Source: Collimonas sp. OK242
GTDB taxonomy: Bacteria > Pseudomonadota > Gammaproteobacteria > Burkholderiales > Burkholderiaceae_D
DNA length: 64,000 nt
Direction: 5' to 3'
Assembly: GCF_900107095.1 (NCBI RefSeq)
Contig: NZ_FNOR01000014.1
Span: 1 to 64,000, forward strand
The notes beneath the pieces are model-generated. The model made no database searches. It had not been told where the DNA came from and saw nothing but the letters and a program-made list of their open reading frames with translations. This document shows positions 37,275-46,713 of this stretch, in pieces. The translations under genes were made by a program, and so were the position numbers. Numbering within the stretch: the first letter of the stretch is position 1; each line of letters opens with the position of its first letter.

Positions 37275-38300
37275 CTACAGAAAGGAGTCCTTGCCGACAC
37301 CCTTGGCGCCCAGCAAGCGCTTCAGCTTGATCAAAGCCTCTTGCTGAATCTGCCGCACCCGCTCGCGCGTGACGCCTATTTCGGCCGCCAGCTCTTCCAG
37401 TGTCGAAGGATCGTCGTTATCCAGGCCAAAACGGCGCATGATCACATTACGCTGCTTGTCGGTCAGCTTTTCCAGCCAGACCCGCACCAGGATCGACATT
37501 TCCTGCTGTTCGGCACGCGAATCGGGATTTTCCTCAGTCGCGCTCGGCAGCAGATCCATCAGGCTGGCGAGCGGATCCTGATCCAGCGGCGCATCCAGCG
37601 ATGCGGCATGCTCCGACAACGCCAGCACATCCTGCACATCTTCCACCGGACGGTCCACCAAATGCGCGATATCTTCAGCGCTGGCGTCCTTGCCGTCGTG
37701 GTGCTGCGCTTCCAGGTGATATTTGGCACGCAGAATCTGGTTCAATTCGCGCACCATATGCACCGGCAGGCGGACGGTGCGCGCCTGGTTCATGATGGCG
37801 CGCTCGATACTTTGGCGTATCCACCAGGTGGCATAAGTAGAAAACCGGAAGCCGCGCTCAGGCTCGAACTTGTCGATCGCCCGCATCAGGCCGAGATTGC
37901 CTTCCTCGATCAAATCGAGCAAGGCTACGCCACGGTTGATATAGTGCTTGGCAATCGACACCACCAGGCGCAGATTGTGTTCGATCATTTTCTGCCGGGC
38001 TTCAAAATTGCCTTGTTTCGCCAAGGTCGCGAAATGTACTTCTTCGGTCACAGACAACAGCGGCCGGGTGCCGATCTGATTCAGGTAATGCTGCGTGGTG
38101 TCGGTCGACAGCTCGGCTGCCAATACCTTCTTCAGCTCTTCGACACCATCGACCACAACGACCACGCCATCGACCACGACTTCGTCGTCAGCATCCTGCC
38201 CGGCGACGGCAGCATCGACATCCTCTTGCTCGTCGTCGGTAAACTGCTCCGACGACGCGTCATGCTCGTCATCCTGATGATCTGTCGGCCGTTTGCTCAT
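37275..38300 (-). CDS. rpoS: Stationary-phase sigma factor RpoS
   Basis: RpoS is the general-stress sigma subunit of RNA polymerase. The 341-residue protein has a very acidic N-terminal 55 residues and then regions 1.2-2.4 ([41 protein letters not shown]). Region 3 follows, and region 4 ([35 protein letters not shown]) contains the -35-recognition HTH. It starts one base after the nlpD stop, and promoters inside nlpD drive rpoS in relatives. Confidence 0.97.
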   Translation of the reverse strand: MSKRPTDHQDDEHDASSEQFTDDEQEDVDAAVAGQDADDEVVVDGVVVVVDGVEELKKVLAAELSTDTTQHYLNQIGTRPLLSVTEEVHFATLAKQGNFEARQKMIEHNLRLVVSIAKHYINRGVALLDLIEEGNLGLMRAIDKFEPERGFRFSTYATWWIRQSIERAIMNQARTVRLPVHMVRELNQILRAKYHLEAQHHDGKDASAEDIAHLVDRPVEDVQDVLALSEHAASLDAPLDQDPLASLMDLLPSATEENPDSRAEQQEMSILVRVWLEKLTDKQRNVIMRRFGLDNDDPSTLEELAAEIGVTRERVRQIQQEALIKLKRLLGAKGVGKDSFL

Positions 38301-39293
38301 TTATCGACTAGGTAAGAATTTCGATGGATCGACAGGTTTGCCTTGCTGGCGGATTTCGAAATGCAGCTTGACTGCATCGCTGTCCGAATTCCCCATTTCG
38401 GCAATCTTCTGGCCCTTGCTCACCGTCTGCCCCTCTTTCACCAAGATTGTCTTATTATGCGCGTAAGCGGACAACAAGTTGCTGGTATGTTTAATGATAA
38501 CCAAATTGCCATAACCGCGAATACCGCTGCCTGCATACATCACCTTGCCGCCGGCTGCCGCAACCACGGCCTGCCCTGCTTTGCCGGAAATGTCGATGCC
38601 TTTCTTGCCTTGATCGAAAGAAGCGACCTGCTTGCCTTCTGCCGGCCACATCCAGTCCACACGATCCTCGTCGCCGGATGACGGCGCCGCTGTCGAGGCT
38701 GCCGCATTGGCCGCAGTGTTGGCAGCCGCAGTAGCGGCAGACGCCACGGCCGCCGGCGCCGCTTTCGGCGCCTCGCTGGACGACGCCGCATCCGGCTTTT
38801 GCAACTCAGCCAGCGCGCTCTCGGAATACGGACGTTTGTCGCCGCGCGGCCCGCTCTTGTTGCCGGCATTGCCGCCATTGCCCGCCGCAGCAGTGGACGG
38901 CGGCGCCGACAGAGACCTCACTTCAACCCCCGAACCGGACGCCACATTGCCGATCTGCGCGCCGCCGGCCGCCCCCGAATTGCCATCCGCAGGCTGCACC
39001 CGCAAAACCTGGCCGACCTTGATGTCATTGGCGTTTTCCAGCTTGTTCCAGGCCACGATATCGCGCGGGCTTTGACCGAAATCAAGTGCAATCCGATACA
39101 AGGTATCGCCCGCTTTCACGGTATAAGAACCGCGCCCTTCTGCAGCGCGCGAGGTATCGGCTGCGGCCGTGGCAGTAACGCTGCCGCCCGAGCGCCGCTC
39201 CACAACCGGAGCGGGAGTACGCGGAGTGGTGCATGCGGCAAGCGTAGCTACCGTTAATCCCAAAGCTATAAAGCGAGTTTTCTTCATTCTCAT
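38301..39293 (-). CDS. nlpD: NlpD-like LysM/M23 lipoprotein (amidase activator)
   Basis: This outer-membrane lipoprotein (signal to lipobox LAAC) has a LysM domain (SYTVKAGDTLYRIALDFGQ), a long Ala/Ser/Gly linker and a C-terminal M23 domain. The M23 metal ligands are not conserved: KKGIDI stands where HxGxD is expected, and KLHFEIR where HLHFE is usual. It is therefore probably an activator of cell-wall amidases, as E. coli NlpD activates AmiC, rather than a peptidase. I favour the ATG at 39293 over the upstream frame, which crosses a 12-bp tandem repeat. Confidence 0.92.
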   Translation of the reverse strand: MRMKKTRFIALGLTVATLAACTTPRTPAPVVERRSGGSVTATAAADTSRAAEGRGSYTVKAGDTLYRIALDFGQSPRDIVAWNKLENANDIKVGQVLRVQPADGNSGAAGGAQIGNVASGSGVEVRSLSAPPSTAAAGNGGNAGNKSGPRGDKRPYSESALAELQKPDAASSSEAPKAAPAAVASAATAAANTAANAAASTAAPSSGDEDRVDWMWPAEGKQVASFDQGKKGIDISGKAGQAVVAAAGGKVMYAGSGIRGYGNLVIIKHTSNLLSAYAHNKTILVKEGQTVSKGQKIAEMGNSDSDAVKLHFEIRQQGKPVDPSKFLPSR

Positions 39294-39327
39294 TACATTT
39301 ATTATGTATGTGCGACAGGGCCGCTGA

Positions 39328-39363
39328 TTATTCGTCAATTTGTTCGTCAACTTATTTGTCATT
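39328..39363. repeat. Three tandem 12-bp units upstream of nlpD
   Basis: ttattcgtcaat, ttgttcgtcaac and ttatttgtcatt lie head to tail at 39328-39363, in the pcm-nlpD spacer. Confidence 0.7.
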
Positions 39364-39389
39364 TGAGTCGCCAAACCACGCCAGCACAC

Positions 39390-40244
39390 TCAAACCGTTC
39401 CGGCACGCAAAGGCACAAAATGACAGTCTTCCAGTGTGGTACTGGTCCAATCAAATTTACTTGTTCGCTGGATGAGCTGCAGTACTTGATGACGGGAGCC
39501 GACCGGCGCCACCAAACGGCCGCCGATCGTCAATTGGTCCAGTAAAGCTTGCGGTACTTCAAGGCCGGCTGCAGCCAGTATGATACCGTCGAAAGGGGCA
39601 ACTTGGGGCAGGCCAAGCATACCATCTCCATAATGCAAGCGGATGTTCGCAATCCGCAGCGGACGCAAGTTGCTTCTTGCCAGTTCGTGCAAGGGCTTGA
39701 TCCGCTCTATCGAGTACACTTCCTTCGCAACCAGAGACAATACCGCCGCCTGGTAGCCGCAGCCGGTGCCGATTTCCAGCACGCGATTCAAGACGCCGCC
39801 TTGCTGGTTGTCGCGCATGATCTCTATCATGCGGGCGACGATATACGGCTGCGAAATAGTCTGATGATGGCCGATCGGCAGCGAAGCATCTATGTATGCC
39901 TGGCTGGACAAGCCCGGCTCCATGAACATATGGCGCGGCACGGCCTCCATGGCTGCCAGCACCTTGGCGTCCTTCACGCCCTGCCTGGCAACCCGATCCA
40001 CCATGGCCTTGCGCACGCCATCGGAAACCATGGAGCCGGAGCGCTCGACACGGCTTGCGGTTTGCGCCGGACGCGCCATCGGTTTGCTGACAGGCGCTGC
40101 AGGCGCAGGCCGGGAACTGTCCCAGGCAGCATTTTTAGTCGCGGTCTGCGGGGTGGCGACGCTTCGTTTGCTATGATCGGCTTTGGATTTCTGATCGACT
40201 ACCGACGCTAGCGTCAGCGGGAAACGCTTGGCCTTGTCGGTCAT
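39390..40244 (-). CDS. pcm: Protein-L-isoaspartate O-methyltransferase
   Basis: The enzyme repairs isoaspartyl residues with SAM. The SAM-binding motif is [16 protein letters not shown], followed by [14 protein letters not shown] and [13 protein letters not shown]. The 284-residue protein carries about 75 extra N-terminal residues (Ala/Pro/Lys-rich, low complexity) compared with the 208-residue E. coli enzyme. An internal Met at VSDGVRKAM is too late to be the start. It overlaps surE by four bases, as in the common surE-pcm-nlpD-rpoS order. Confidence 0.95.
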   Translation of the reverse strand: MTDKAKRFPLTLASVVDQKSKADHSKRSVATPQTATKNAAWDSSRPAPAAPVSKPMARPAQTASRVERSGSMVSDGVRKAMVDRVARQGVKDAKVLAAMEAVPRHMFMEPGLSSQAYIDASLPIGHHQTISQPYIVARMIEIMRDNQQGGVLNRVLEIGTGCGYQAAVLSLVAKEVYSIERIKPLHELARSNLRPLRIANIRLHYGDGMLGLPQVAPFDGIILAAAGLEVPQALLDQLTIGGRLVAPVGSRHQVLQLIQRTSKFDWTSTTLEDCHFVPLRAGTV

Positions 40245-40978
40245 GACAAGTCTTTCCTCAGCGCGGCCAATTGTGCCGCATGCGTCAAATCGATCTGCAA
40301 CGGAGTGATCGAGATGTGACCGTTGGCTGTCGCATGAAAATCCGTGCCCTCGCCGGCGTCACGCGCGGCGCCGGCAGGTCCGATCCAGTATATGTCGCGG
40401 CCGTGCGGATCCTTGTCCTTGACGACGGCTTCCGATTCATGCCGTTTTCCGAGCCGGGTCGCCACCATGGTTTTCAGTTGATCGTACGGCAGGTTGGGAA
40501 TATTCACATTCAACAGGTAGGGCTGCGGCAGATTATCAAAGCGGCGCTCGACGATTTCACGCGCCACCGTGGCCGCCGCTTCCAGCTCGTCCCAGCCTTT
40601 GTGCAATTGCGAAAAAGCGATGGCGGGAATGCCAAACAAAAACCCCTCGGTGGCCGCCGCAACGGTGCCGGAATAGAGAGTGTCATCGCCCATGTTCTGG
40701 CCCTGATTGATACCGGAAACAATCAGATCCGGTCGAAAATTCAGTAAACCGGTCAAGGCTATGTGCACGCAATCAGACGGCGTTCCATTAACAAAATAAA
40801 AACCGTTGTCAGCGCGCTGCACGGACAAAGGCCGATCCAGCGTCAGCGAATTGGAAGAGCCGGAACGATTGCTGTCCGGGGCTACCACCACGATTTCGGC
40901 AATCGGTGTCAGTACATTCGCCAGTGCGATAATACCCGGCGCCAAATAACCATCGTCGTTGCTGATCAATATTTTCAT
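40241..40978 (-). CDS. surE: 5'/3'-nucleotidase SurE
   Basis: This stationary-phase survival nucleotidase and exopolyphosphatase has the N-terminal metal-binding ISNDDGY (N7, D8, D9). It also has [16 protein letters not shown] and the substrate loop [22 protein letters not shown]. The 245-residue length is typical. It is the first gene of the surE-pcm-nlpD-rpoS string. Confidence 0.97.
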   Translation of the reverse strand: MKILISNDDGYLAPGIIALANVLTPIAEIVVVAPDSNRSGSSNSLTLDRPLSVQRADNGFYFVNGTPSDCVHIALTGLLNFRPDLIVSGINQGQNMGDDTLYSGTVAAATEGFLFGIPAIAFSQLHKGWDELEAAATVAREIVERRFDNLPQPYLLNVNIPNLPYDQLKTMVATRLGKRHESEAVVKDKDPHGRDIYWIGPAGAARDAGEGTDFHATANGHISITPLQIDLTHAAQLAALRKDLS

Positions 40979-41324
40979 ATTTGGATTTTACCCGAAGCAA
41001 TGTTACTGATTTATGAAGATTTTGGAAATTTAAGCAGCCGCATCCTATAGACGCATAAGAAATCGATTTGCTTGCCTTTTCAGCATGCAAATCGTTGAAT
41101 TGTAAAATTATGTTGCAGCGCCGCACAAAATTCACAGCAGACGCGGAAAAACAGGTATTGTTAGCGCTATCAAGACTACATTACATACGCTGCATCAGTA
41201 AGCGTCTCCAAACGGCACAAGAGTCAAAGCTGAACCACTGCCGACCTGCATCAGACAGGCGTAACGTCCTGCGGCAAGACCGCCGTTCAATCAATTCACC
41301 TGTTCAGACGATCAAGGAGTCCCC
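40979..41324. other. Divergent intergenic region, surE / phasin
   Basis: 346 bases without a convincing gene. The half near the phasin gene is AT-moderate and ends with a strong AAGGAG ribosome site (about 41312-41317). No clear sigma70 pair stands out. Confidence 0.4.
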
Positions 41325-41828
41325 ATGAAATCGTACCGAGTCCGCAACGCTCTCGCCGCCAGCCCTATCCCTCTTAATGACTGGACCGACTTGTTGTTCA
41401 AAACCGGGGAAATGATGAACGCCTCCGCGCAAGTGATCGGCCATCGCACCGCCCAAATGGCGCTGGCCGGGCCGGCGCCAAGCCAACGCGACCGCCATGA
41501 ATTCACGCTGATGGGCCAGGAAAAAATGGAAGCGGCAGCGGAGTCGGTGCACGCCATGGCGATTCGGATAATGAGCTTGCACCAGGAAGCTGCCAGCCTG
41601 GCGATACAGCACATGCTGGACGGCGCCGTCAACCTGGCAGCGGTGGCCAGCAGCAGCACGCTGCATCAGTCGGGACGCCGGCAGAGCAAGCTGGCGCATG
41701 ACACCATCCGCAACTCTGCCGAGGCGGTGTCGCAGTTCAACACTTCGCTGGCGAATATTGCCCAAACCGGGTTGCATCCGATCCATGCGCGGGCCACAGC
41801 CAACGCAAAACGCTTGAATAAACTCTGA
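41325..41828 (+). CDS. Phasin family protein
   Basis: This small (167 aa) amphipathic helical protein of the PhaP/TIGR01841 group coats polyhydroxyalkanoate granules. It contains long heptad-like helices (AAAESVHAMAIRIMSLHQEAASLAIQHML) and no signal peptide. AAGGAG precedes the ATG. It is monocistronic, with a strong bidirectional terminator downstream. No PHA synthase gene is in the window. Confidence 0.8.
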   Translation: MKSYRVRNALAASPIPLNDWTDLLFKTGEMMNASAQVIGHRTAQMALAGPAPSQRDRHEFTLMGQEKMEAAAESVHAMAIRIMSLHQEAASLAIQHMLDGAVNLAAVASSSTLHQSGRRQSKLAHDTIRNSAEAVSQFNTSLANIAQTGLHPIHARATANAKRLNKL

Positions 41829-41942
41829 GAGATATCGGGACTAAGCAGTCGCAGCCAGCGTCAGGCGGAAGCATTGCAGAAAATGCCGCAGGAAGTACCG
41901 CAAATACATAGGCTGGAGATTTGAAAATTCAAATTTGAAAGC

Positions 41943-41977
41943 CGCATGACCATGCCAAACCTTGGCATGGTCATGCG
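41943..41977. terminator. Bidirectional stem-loop between phasin and DUF799 genes
   Basis: Arms cgcatgaccatgccaa (41943-41958) and ttggcatggtcatgcg (41962-41977) form a perfect 16-bp stem with a 3-base loop, between convergent genes. Confidence 0.7.
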
Positions 41978-41981
41978 GGTT

Positions 41982-41999
41982 ACATCAGTCACATCAGTC
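41982..41999. repeat. Exact tandem 9-bp duplication across the DUF799 stop codon
   Basis: acatcagtc is repeated at 41982-41990 and 41991-41999. The right copy contains the TGA and last Asp codon of the DUF799 gene. Confidence 0.7.
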
Positions 42000-42656
42000 A
42001 GTACCGTATTTCGGCGAATACGGACCATACAGGATGCCGTTCGGCTGTTGAGCCGACAATAATCGCTGGCTGGTCAAGCCGGCAATGGTGAACCCTCTGT
42101 CGGTAACGTTGTTGACGATTTGATTGACGGCGGCAGCAACCAGCGCCCCGATCAGACCGCCGCCACCATTATTGCTTCCTTCAGCGCTGGAAGCACTGGC
42201 GGTGCCGGACCACAACAGGGCTCCGCTTTTCAAATCCATCAGCTTGGCATTGGCGGTTACCACCACGGCGCTGTTAAGCACCGTATAAACCGAACCGTAT
42301 TTGCTGATAGTGACGTACAGCGCTGCATCGGCGCCGAAGATCTCCTGCAATTTAGCCGGCGCGATAGCATGGCTGTCTGCCGCCGCAGTCATGCCGTTTT
42401 GCTTGAGCGTTTCATCGACTAGCGCCACCGGCAACACGTAATAACCAGCCTCGGCCAAGGGATAGCTCATTTGCGCCAGCATGCCGTATGTCGCCTTGAC
42501 ATCCGGCGACTCATTCAGCGGCGGCAATATCAAGATGGTTTTAGGGCGGCTTTGCTTGAACGCCGTATAGTCAAGTTGCTTGACCGGTGCGGCGCAACCC
42601 GCAGCCAGAATCGCCACCGACAAGCAAACAACTGATTTCAGAATCTTTTCTAACAT
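41994..42656 (-). CDS. DUF799 (GNA1162-like) lipoprotein
   Basis: The 220-residue lipoprotein (signal VVCLSVAILAAGC, lipobox AAGC) has the DUF799 fold of meningococcal GNA1162. Conserved parts are RPKTILILPPLNESPDVKA and the membrane-proximal GLIGALVAAAVNQIVNNVTD. The ATG at 42656 has GAGGG upstream; an in-frame GTG two codons earlier is an alternative. It is the third gene of a lipoprotein trio with DUF4810 and CsgG-like members. The trio presumably forms one cell-envelope complex of unknown function. Confidence 0.85.
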   Translation of the reverse strand: MLEKILKSVVCLSVAILAAGCAAPVKQLDYTAFKQSRPKTILILPPLNESPDVKATYGMLAQMSYPLAEAGYYVLPVALVDETLKQNGMTAAADSHAIAPAKLQEIFGADAALYVTISKYGSVYTVLNSAVVVTANAKLMDLKSGALLWSGTASASSAEGSNNGGGGLIGALVAAAVNQIVNNVTDRGFTIAGLTSQRLLSAQQPNGILYGPYSPKYGTD

Positions 42657-42666
42657 GTCCACCCTC

Positions 42667-43026
42667 TTATTTTTTGAATTTTCTCATTAAGAAATCCATG
42701 TAAGTCGACGATTCCGGAAACAGTTCTTTCTCTGTCTGGAATTCTTGCACCACTTGCTCGTCTTTTCCCAGGCTGGCATATAACATTCCCAGCTGAGCGT
42801 GATATCCCGGCGGCGGTTTGCTCCCGGTGGCACGGATTTTTTGCAGATCCCGCTCCAGGACTGTCACCTGCTCTACCGAAGCCTGTCCCTTGAAGTATTC
42901 ATAGACCTGCGGTTGATAACTCTCCCACTGATAAAGCGGTTTAGGCGGTGTATTGCAGCCTGCCAGCAAGGCGCAGGCCGTCAAGGCAAATGGCAAAGCA
43001 TGCCGTTTTGCAAATTTGTTCTTCAT
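42667..43026 (-). CDS. DUF4810 lipoprotein
   Basis: This small lipoprotein (119 aa; lipobox LAGC after LPFALTACAL) begins its mature part with QWESYQPQVYEYFKG, the DUF4810 signature, and ends helical. The ATG at 43026 is used; the four codons before it open with TTG and add nothing. It sits between the CsgG-like and DUF799 genes with short spacers. Confidence 0.85.
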   Translation of the reverse strand: MKNKFAKRHALPFALTACALLAGCNTPPKPLYQWESYQPQVYEYFKGQASVEQVTVLERDLQKIRATGSKPPPGYHAQLGMLYASLGKDEQVVQEFQTEKELFPESSTYMDFLMRKFKK

Positions 43027-43052
43027 GATATTTGGCAAGTTCCGGGTTGTTA

Positions 43053-43730
43053 TTATTTAGCAGGTTGCCAAGCGCCGGAGTCGATAGCGGCGGTCAGCTT
43101 ATTGATGGCTTCACGCATCGCCAGGTCAAGCACTTTGCCGTTCAGCGTGGAGTCGTAGCTGGCGGTGCCGCCAAAACCGATGATCTCGCGCGCAGCCAGA
43201 TTGTATTCACCAGCGCCCTGGATGGAATACACCACTTCGGAAGTCTTGATGTTAACAATGTTCAAGTTGACTTTGGCATAAGCGGTCTGTGTCTTGCCGC
43301 GGCCGAGGATACCGAACAGTTGCTGATCGCCGACTTCTTTGCGGCCAAACTCGGTGACGTCGCCGGTGACGACAAAATCGGCCCCCTTCAGAGCCTGCGC
43401 CTGCTTCTTCAGCGCAGCCTCTTGCCTGATCTCTTCCATATTGTCCCGATCCAGGACATTGAAGCGATTGGTTTGCTGCAGATGCGTGATCAGAATGGTC
43501 TTGGCTTGTCCGCCAAGGCGATCGACGCCGTCGGAAAAGATGCCGCGCATATAGCTGGAACGGTTATCGAATTTACCCACTGCGATCAGGGTGCGCGCGC
43601 CATTGTATGGCTTGTTGGCAGTCTCTACCTTCTGCACCGGCAGCGCGTTGGAGCTCTCGGTGGCGCAACCACCCAATGCGGACAGCAGCGCGCCGGCCGC
43701 CAGGATCGGAATCAATCTAATTTGTTTCAA
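43053..43730 (-). CDS. CsgG/HfaB-family lipoprotein
   Basis: The 225-residue lipoprotein (MKQIRLIPILAAGALLSALGGC) is related to CsgG/HfaB, with LIAVGKFDNRSSYMRG, LITHLQQTNRFNVLDRDNMEEIRQE and GADFVVTGDVTEFG. CsgG makes the curli export pore; short relatives such as this may be LpoB-like or pore subunits. The best start is TTG 43730, which has GGAG eight bases upstream and gives a clean lipoprotein signal. ATG 43754 and TTG 43769 are in frame but would put charged residues before the signal. Confidence 0.85.
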   Translation of the reverse strand: MKQIRLIPILAAGALLSALGGCATESSNALPVQKVETANKPYNGARTLIAVGKFDNRSSYMRGIFSDGVDRLGGQAKTILITHLQQTNRFNVLDRDNMEEIRQEAALKKQAQALKGADFVVTGDVTEFGRKEVGDQQLFGILGRGKTQTAYAKVNLNIVNIKTSEVVYSIQGAGEYNLAAREIIGFGGTASYDSTLNGKVLDLAMREAINKLTAAIDSGAWQPAK

Positions 43731-43980
43731 GGGCTCATCTCCACATCTCCCCATAGGGGCAATCGACAATAAGAAAAAAAATAGCTGAAGAATCAGCGGT
43801 GTTTACCGACCATCTTCGAGTTGACATTTCAACCCGGAAAGTTGTCAGGGCGCAAATTTAACACTCTTGCAAGACTTCGTCCATTAAGAAAGTGTATTTT
43901 TTGCAATGTTTAGCGAAGTGTTGTTTTTAGGCATGATTATTGAGCCCGGTGAAATACAGCCGATGGGAGATGCAACAAGG
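43731..43980. other. Spacer between the lipoprotein trio and the APE cluster
   Basis: About 250 AT-rich bases that should contain the trio's promoter. No gene or convincing terminator is visible. Confidence 0.4.
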
Positions 43981-44679
43981 CTAACTTAACTGCTGCGACC
44001 AAGCCGACGGCGTAGCGCCGCGCAGGCAAATCCGCGCTACCGATTGCAAGCGATCGCCGCTGCATAGCGTCATTGCCAGGCCTTGTTGCGACCACGTGCG
44101 GGCATGCCACCCTGGCCCCGATCGCAAGCATACGCCGGCGGCTACTTGATCAGGCGGTGCAGCGCCGCCCGCCTGAGCCGACATCAGTTTGAAGATTGCC
44201 TCTTTGCTGCTCCACAAGGTATAGAAGTCCGCCACTTTATCGCCGGCAGGACGGCTGGCCAACCAATTGCTCTCGGCCACGGAAAAAGCGGCGCGGCCGA
44301 TGGCGTCGACGTCGCGCTCGGCATCCAGCGTCTCTATATCGAGACCCAACGCTGTATCGGCGCTGACGGCGCAAGCTACCCAGCCGCGGCTGTGAGACAA
44401 ACTGAAGTGCGGAGGCGTGGCGCTCGTGGCCGGCAGCTGCACCAATGGCGCCTGGTTCTTGCGCTCGGTGACGCACACGGCGTCAGTTGCGACGCCGGCA
44501 AGGCGGGCGACGGCGAAACGCAGCAATATCCGCCCCAGCAAAAATTCACGCTGGCGCAACGGCCGCAGGAAGCGCTGGTAACGCAACACCTCCTCTGTAC
44601 TTAAACAGGCAAGGAAACGGTCGCGGTCATCGTCCGCCAGCTGATTGGCGTTGTGCAGCAGGATGACCGCGGATGGCAT
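43981..44679 (-). CDS. 4'-phosphopantetheinyl transferase
   Basis: This Sfp/Gsp-type enzyme activates the cluster's acyl carrier proteins by adding the phosphopantetheine arm. The 232-residue protein has the Mg-binding D114-I-E116 and the downstream W156-SS-K159-E160-A motif, with FSLSHSRGWVACAV earlier. It is the last gene of the APE cluster, one base after the second ketosynthase gene. The cluster thus supplies its own ACP activation. Confidence 0.92.
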   Translation of the reverse strand: MPSAVILLHNANQLADDDRDRFLACLSTEEVLRYQRFLRPLRQREFLLGRILLRFAVARLAGVATDAVCVTERKNQAPLVQLPATSATPPHFSLSHSRGWVACAVSADTALGLDIETLDAERDVDAIGRAAFSVAESNWLASRPAGDKVADFYTLWSSKEAIFKLMSAQAGGAAPPDQVAAGVCLRSGPGWHARTWSQQGLAMTLCSGDRLQSVARICLRGATPSAWSQQLS

Positions 44680-44680
44680 T

Positions 44681-45949
44681 TTAATCCAGGCGTTTGAAAA
44701 TCAACGATGTATTGATGCCGCCAAACGCAAAATTATTCGACATGAAATATTCGCATTGCAAGCTGCGGCCCTGATCGACAATGTAGTCCAGCTCGGCGCA
44801 GTGTGGATCGACTTGCTTCAGATTGATGGTCGGCGCAAACCAGTCGGAGCGCATCATTTCGATGCCGATCCAGGCTTCCAGAGCGCCGCAAGCGCCTAGT
44901 GTGTGTCCGGTATAGCTCTTGAGCGAGCTGATCGGCGTATGCCGGCCGAATACGGCGGCGGTCGCGTGAGATTCCGCAATATCGCCCTGTTCGGTACCGG
45001 TGCCATGGGCATTGATATAAGCGATCGCCTCTGCCGGCAATGCGGCATCGGCCAGCGCCAGCGTCATCGCGACTTGCATGGTGTCGGCGTTCGGATGGGT
45101 GACGTGACAGCCGTCGCTATTGGTGCCGAAACCGACGATTTCAGCGTACATCTTTGCGCCCCTGGCACGCGCATGCTCGAAATCCTCCAGAATCAGGCTG
45201 CCGGCGCCCTCGCCGATCACCAAACCGTCGCGGCTGCTGTCAAATGGACGCGGCGTCAAGGCTGGCGTGTCATTGCGCACGCTGGTGGCAAACAGCGTAT
45301 CGAATACCGCTGCTTCGGTAGCGCATAATTCCTCGGCGCCGCCGGCGACCATGATTTGCTGGCGGCCGCTACGGATCGCTTCATAGGCATAGCCTATCCC
45401 CTGGCTGCCGGAAGTGCAGGCGCTGGAAGTGGTGATAACCCGGCCGGTAATGCCAAAAAACACGCCGATATTGACCGGCGCCGTATGCGCCATCATTTTG
45501 ATATAGGTAGTAGCGTTGATACCGCGCGTGCTGCGTTCGTCCATCATCCGGCCAAAATCGCCAATCGCCTTTGGCGTACCGGCAGAAGAACCGTAGGCGA
45601 TGCCGCAAGCGCCGCTTTTCAACACAGGATCGTCAATCAGGCCGGCGTCGATCAAGGCCAGCTCGCTGGCGCGGGTCGCCATTAACGCCACCCTTCCCAT
45701 ACTGCGCATGCTCTTGCGGTTATAGCGATCGGATAATGCGAATTCCACGGCAGGAGCGCCCAACTGGGTGTTCAAGCCATCGTAACCAGCCCAGTCTTCC
45801 ATCCGTACTATGGCGTTGCGATAACTGCCGAGATGCGCGCGAATGCTGCTCCAGTCGTTACCGATCGGGCTGATGCCGGCCATGCCGGTCACTACTACCC
45901 GCCGTACTGCCGCCGTATTGTTCACGCTGCTACTCATGCCGCCGCTCAT
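44681..45949 (-). CDS. apeR: Beta-ketoacyl-ACP synthase (APE, ApeR-like)
   Basis: This FabF-type ketosynthase of 422 residues has the complete Cys-His-His set: C178 in SSACTSGSQG, NAHGTGTEQGD, and KSYTGHTLGACGA. In the E. coli APE pathway ApeR is a second ketosynthase, thought to take part in chain start or early extension. The name is assigned from gene order (KS-DH-KR-KS). It overlaps the ketoreductase gene by four bases. Confidence 0.9.
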   Translation of the reverse strand: MSGGMSSSVNNTAAVRRVVVTGMAGISPIGNDWSSIRAHLGSYRNAIVRMEDWAGYDGLNTQLGAPAVEFALSDRYNRKSMRSMGRVALMATRASELALIDAGLIDDPVLKSGACGIAYGSSAGTPKAIGDFGRMMDERSTRGINATTYIKMMAHTAPVNIGVFFGITGRVITTSSACTSGSQGIGYAYEAIRSGRQQIMVAGGAEELCATEAAVFDTLFATSVRNDTPALTPRPFDSSRDGLVIGEGAGSLILEDFEHARARGAKMYAEIVGFGTNSDGCHVTHPNADTMQVAMTLALADAALPAEAIAYINAHGTGTEQGDIAESHATAAVFGRHTPISSLKSYTGHTLGACGALEAWIGIEMMRSDWFAPTINLKQVDPHCAELDYIVDQGRSLQCEYFMSNNFAFGGINTSLIFKRLD

Positions 45950-46713
45950 GCCATGCCTCCGTTGACCGAAATCACCTGGCGCGTGATATATGCGGCATCG
46001 GCATGCATCAGGAATGCTACCGTCGCCGCCACCTCCTCCGGTTTGCCGACGCGGCGCGCAGGAATCAATTTGAGTGCTTCGTCCAACGGCAGCTCATTGA
46101 TCATGTCGGTTTCTATCAAGCCGGGCGCGACGCAATTGACCGTGATGTTACGCTTGGCCAGCTCGATCGCCAGCGCTTTGGTGGCGCCGATAATCCCCGC
46201 CTTGGCGGCGCTGTAGTTGACTTGTCCGCGATTACCTATCAATCCAGATACCGAAGCCAAGGTCACGATACGGCCCGCCGCGCGCCGCTGCACCATCGGC
46301 ATCACCAAGGGATTGAGGACATTGTAGAAACCATCCAGGTTGGTCTTCAGCACCAGATCCCAATCCTCTCCCGGCATGGCGGGAAAAGCGTTGTCGCGCG
46401 CCACACCGGCATTGCACACCACGCCGTAATAACAAGCGTGTTGCTCGACGTCTGCCAGCAAGGCGGCGGCGCTGGCCTGGCGGTCGCCTATATCAAATTG
46501 CAAGACACGCGCTTGCACGCCCAGCTCGCGCACGCTCAGCGCCACGGCATCTGCGGCCTCGCGCCGTTGATGGCAATGCAAGACGATATCGTAACCTTCG
46601 CGCGCCAGCCGCAATGCAATCGCCTTGCCGATCCCGCGGCTGGAACCGGTGACCAGCACGCTCTTGTTCAGGCGGGCAGCCGGGGAGTCCGCCCTGTTCA
46701 ATTCCAACGTCAT
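45946..46713 (-). CDS. apeQ: 3-oxoacyl-ACP reductase (APE, ApeQ-like)
   Basis: This NADPH-dependent short-chain dehydrogenase of the FabG type (255 aa) reduces each beta-keto intermediate. It has GSSRGIGKA at about 23-31, an N-A-G-V-A motif, catalytic Ser in ASVSGLIGN and YSAAKAG. It overlaps genes on both sides by four bases (ATGA), so the KS-DH-KR-KS block is tightly coupled. Confidence 0.93.
   Translation of the reverse strand: MTLELNRADSPAARLNKSVLVTGSSRGIGKAIALRLAREGYDIVLHCHQRREAADAVALSVRELGVQARVLQFDIGDRQASAAALLADVEQHACYYGVVCNAGVARDNAFPAMPGEDWDLVLKTNLDGFYNVLNPLVMPMVQRRAAGRIVTLASVSGLIGNRGQVNYSAAKAGIIGATKALAIELAKRNITVNCVAPGLIETDMINELPLDEALKLIPARRVGKPEEVAATVAFLMHADAAYITRQVISVNGGMA

Noticed and set aside
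39328-39363. Three 12-bp units considered as a CRISPR-like array
   Set aside because: Units are contiguous and short with no spacers, so this is a simple tandem repeat.
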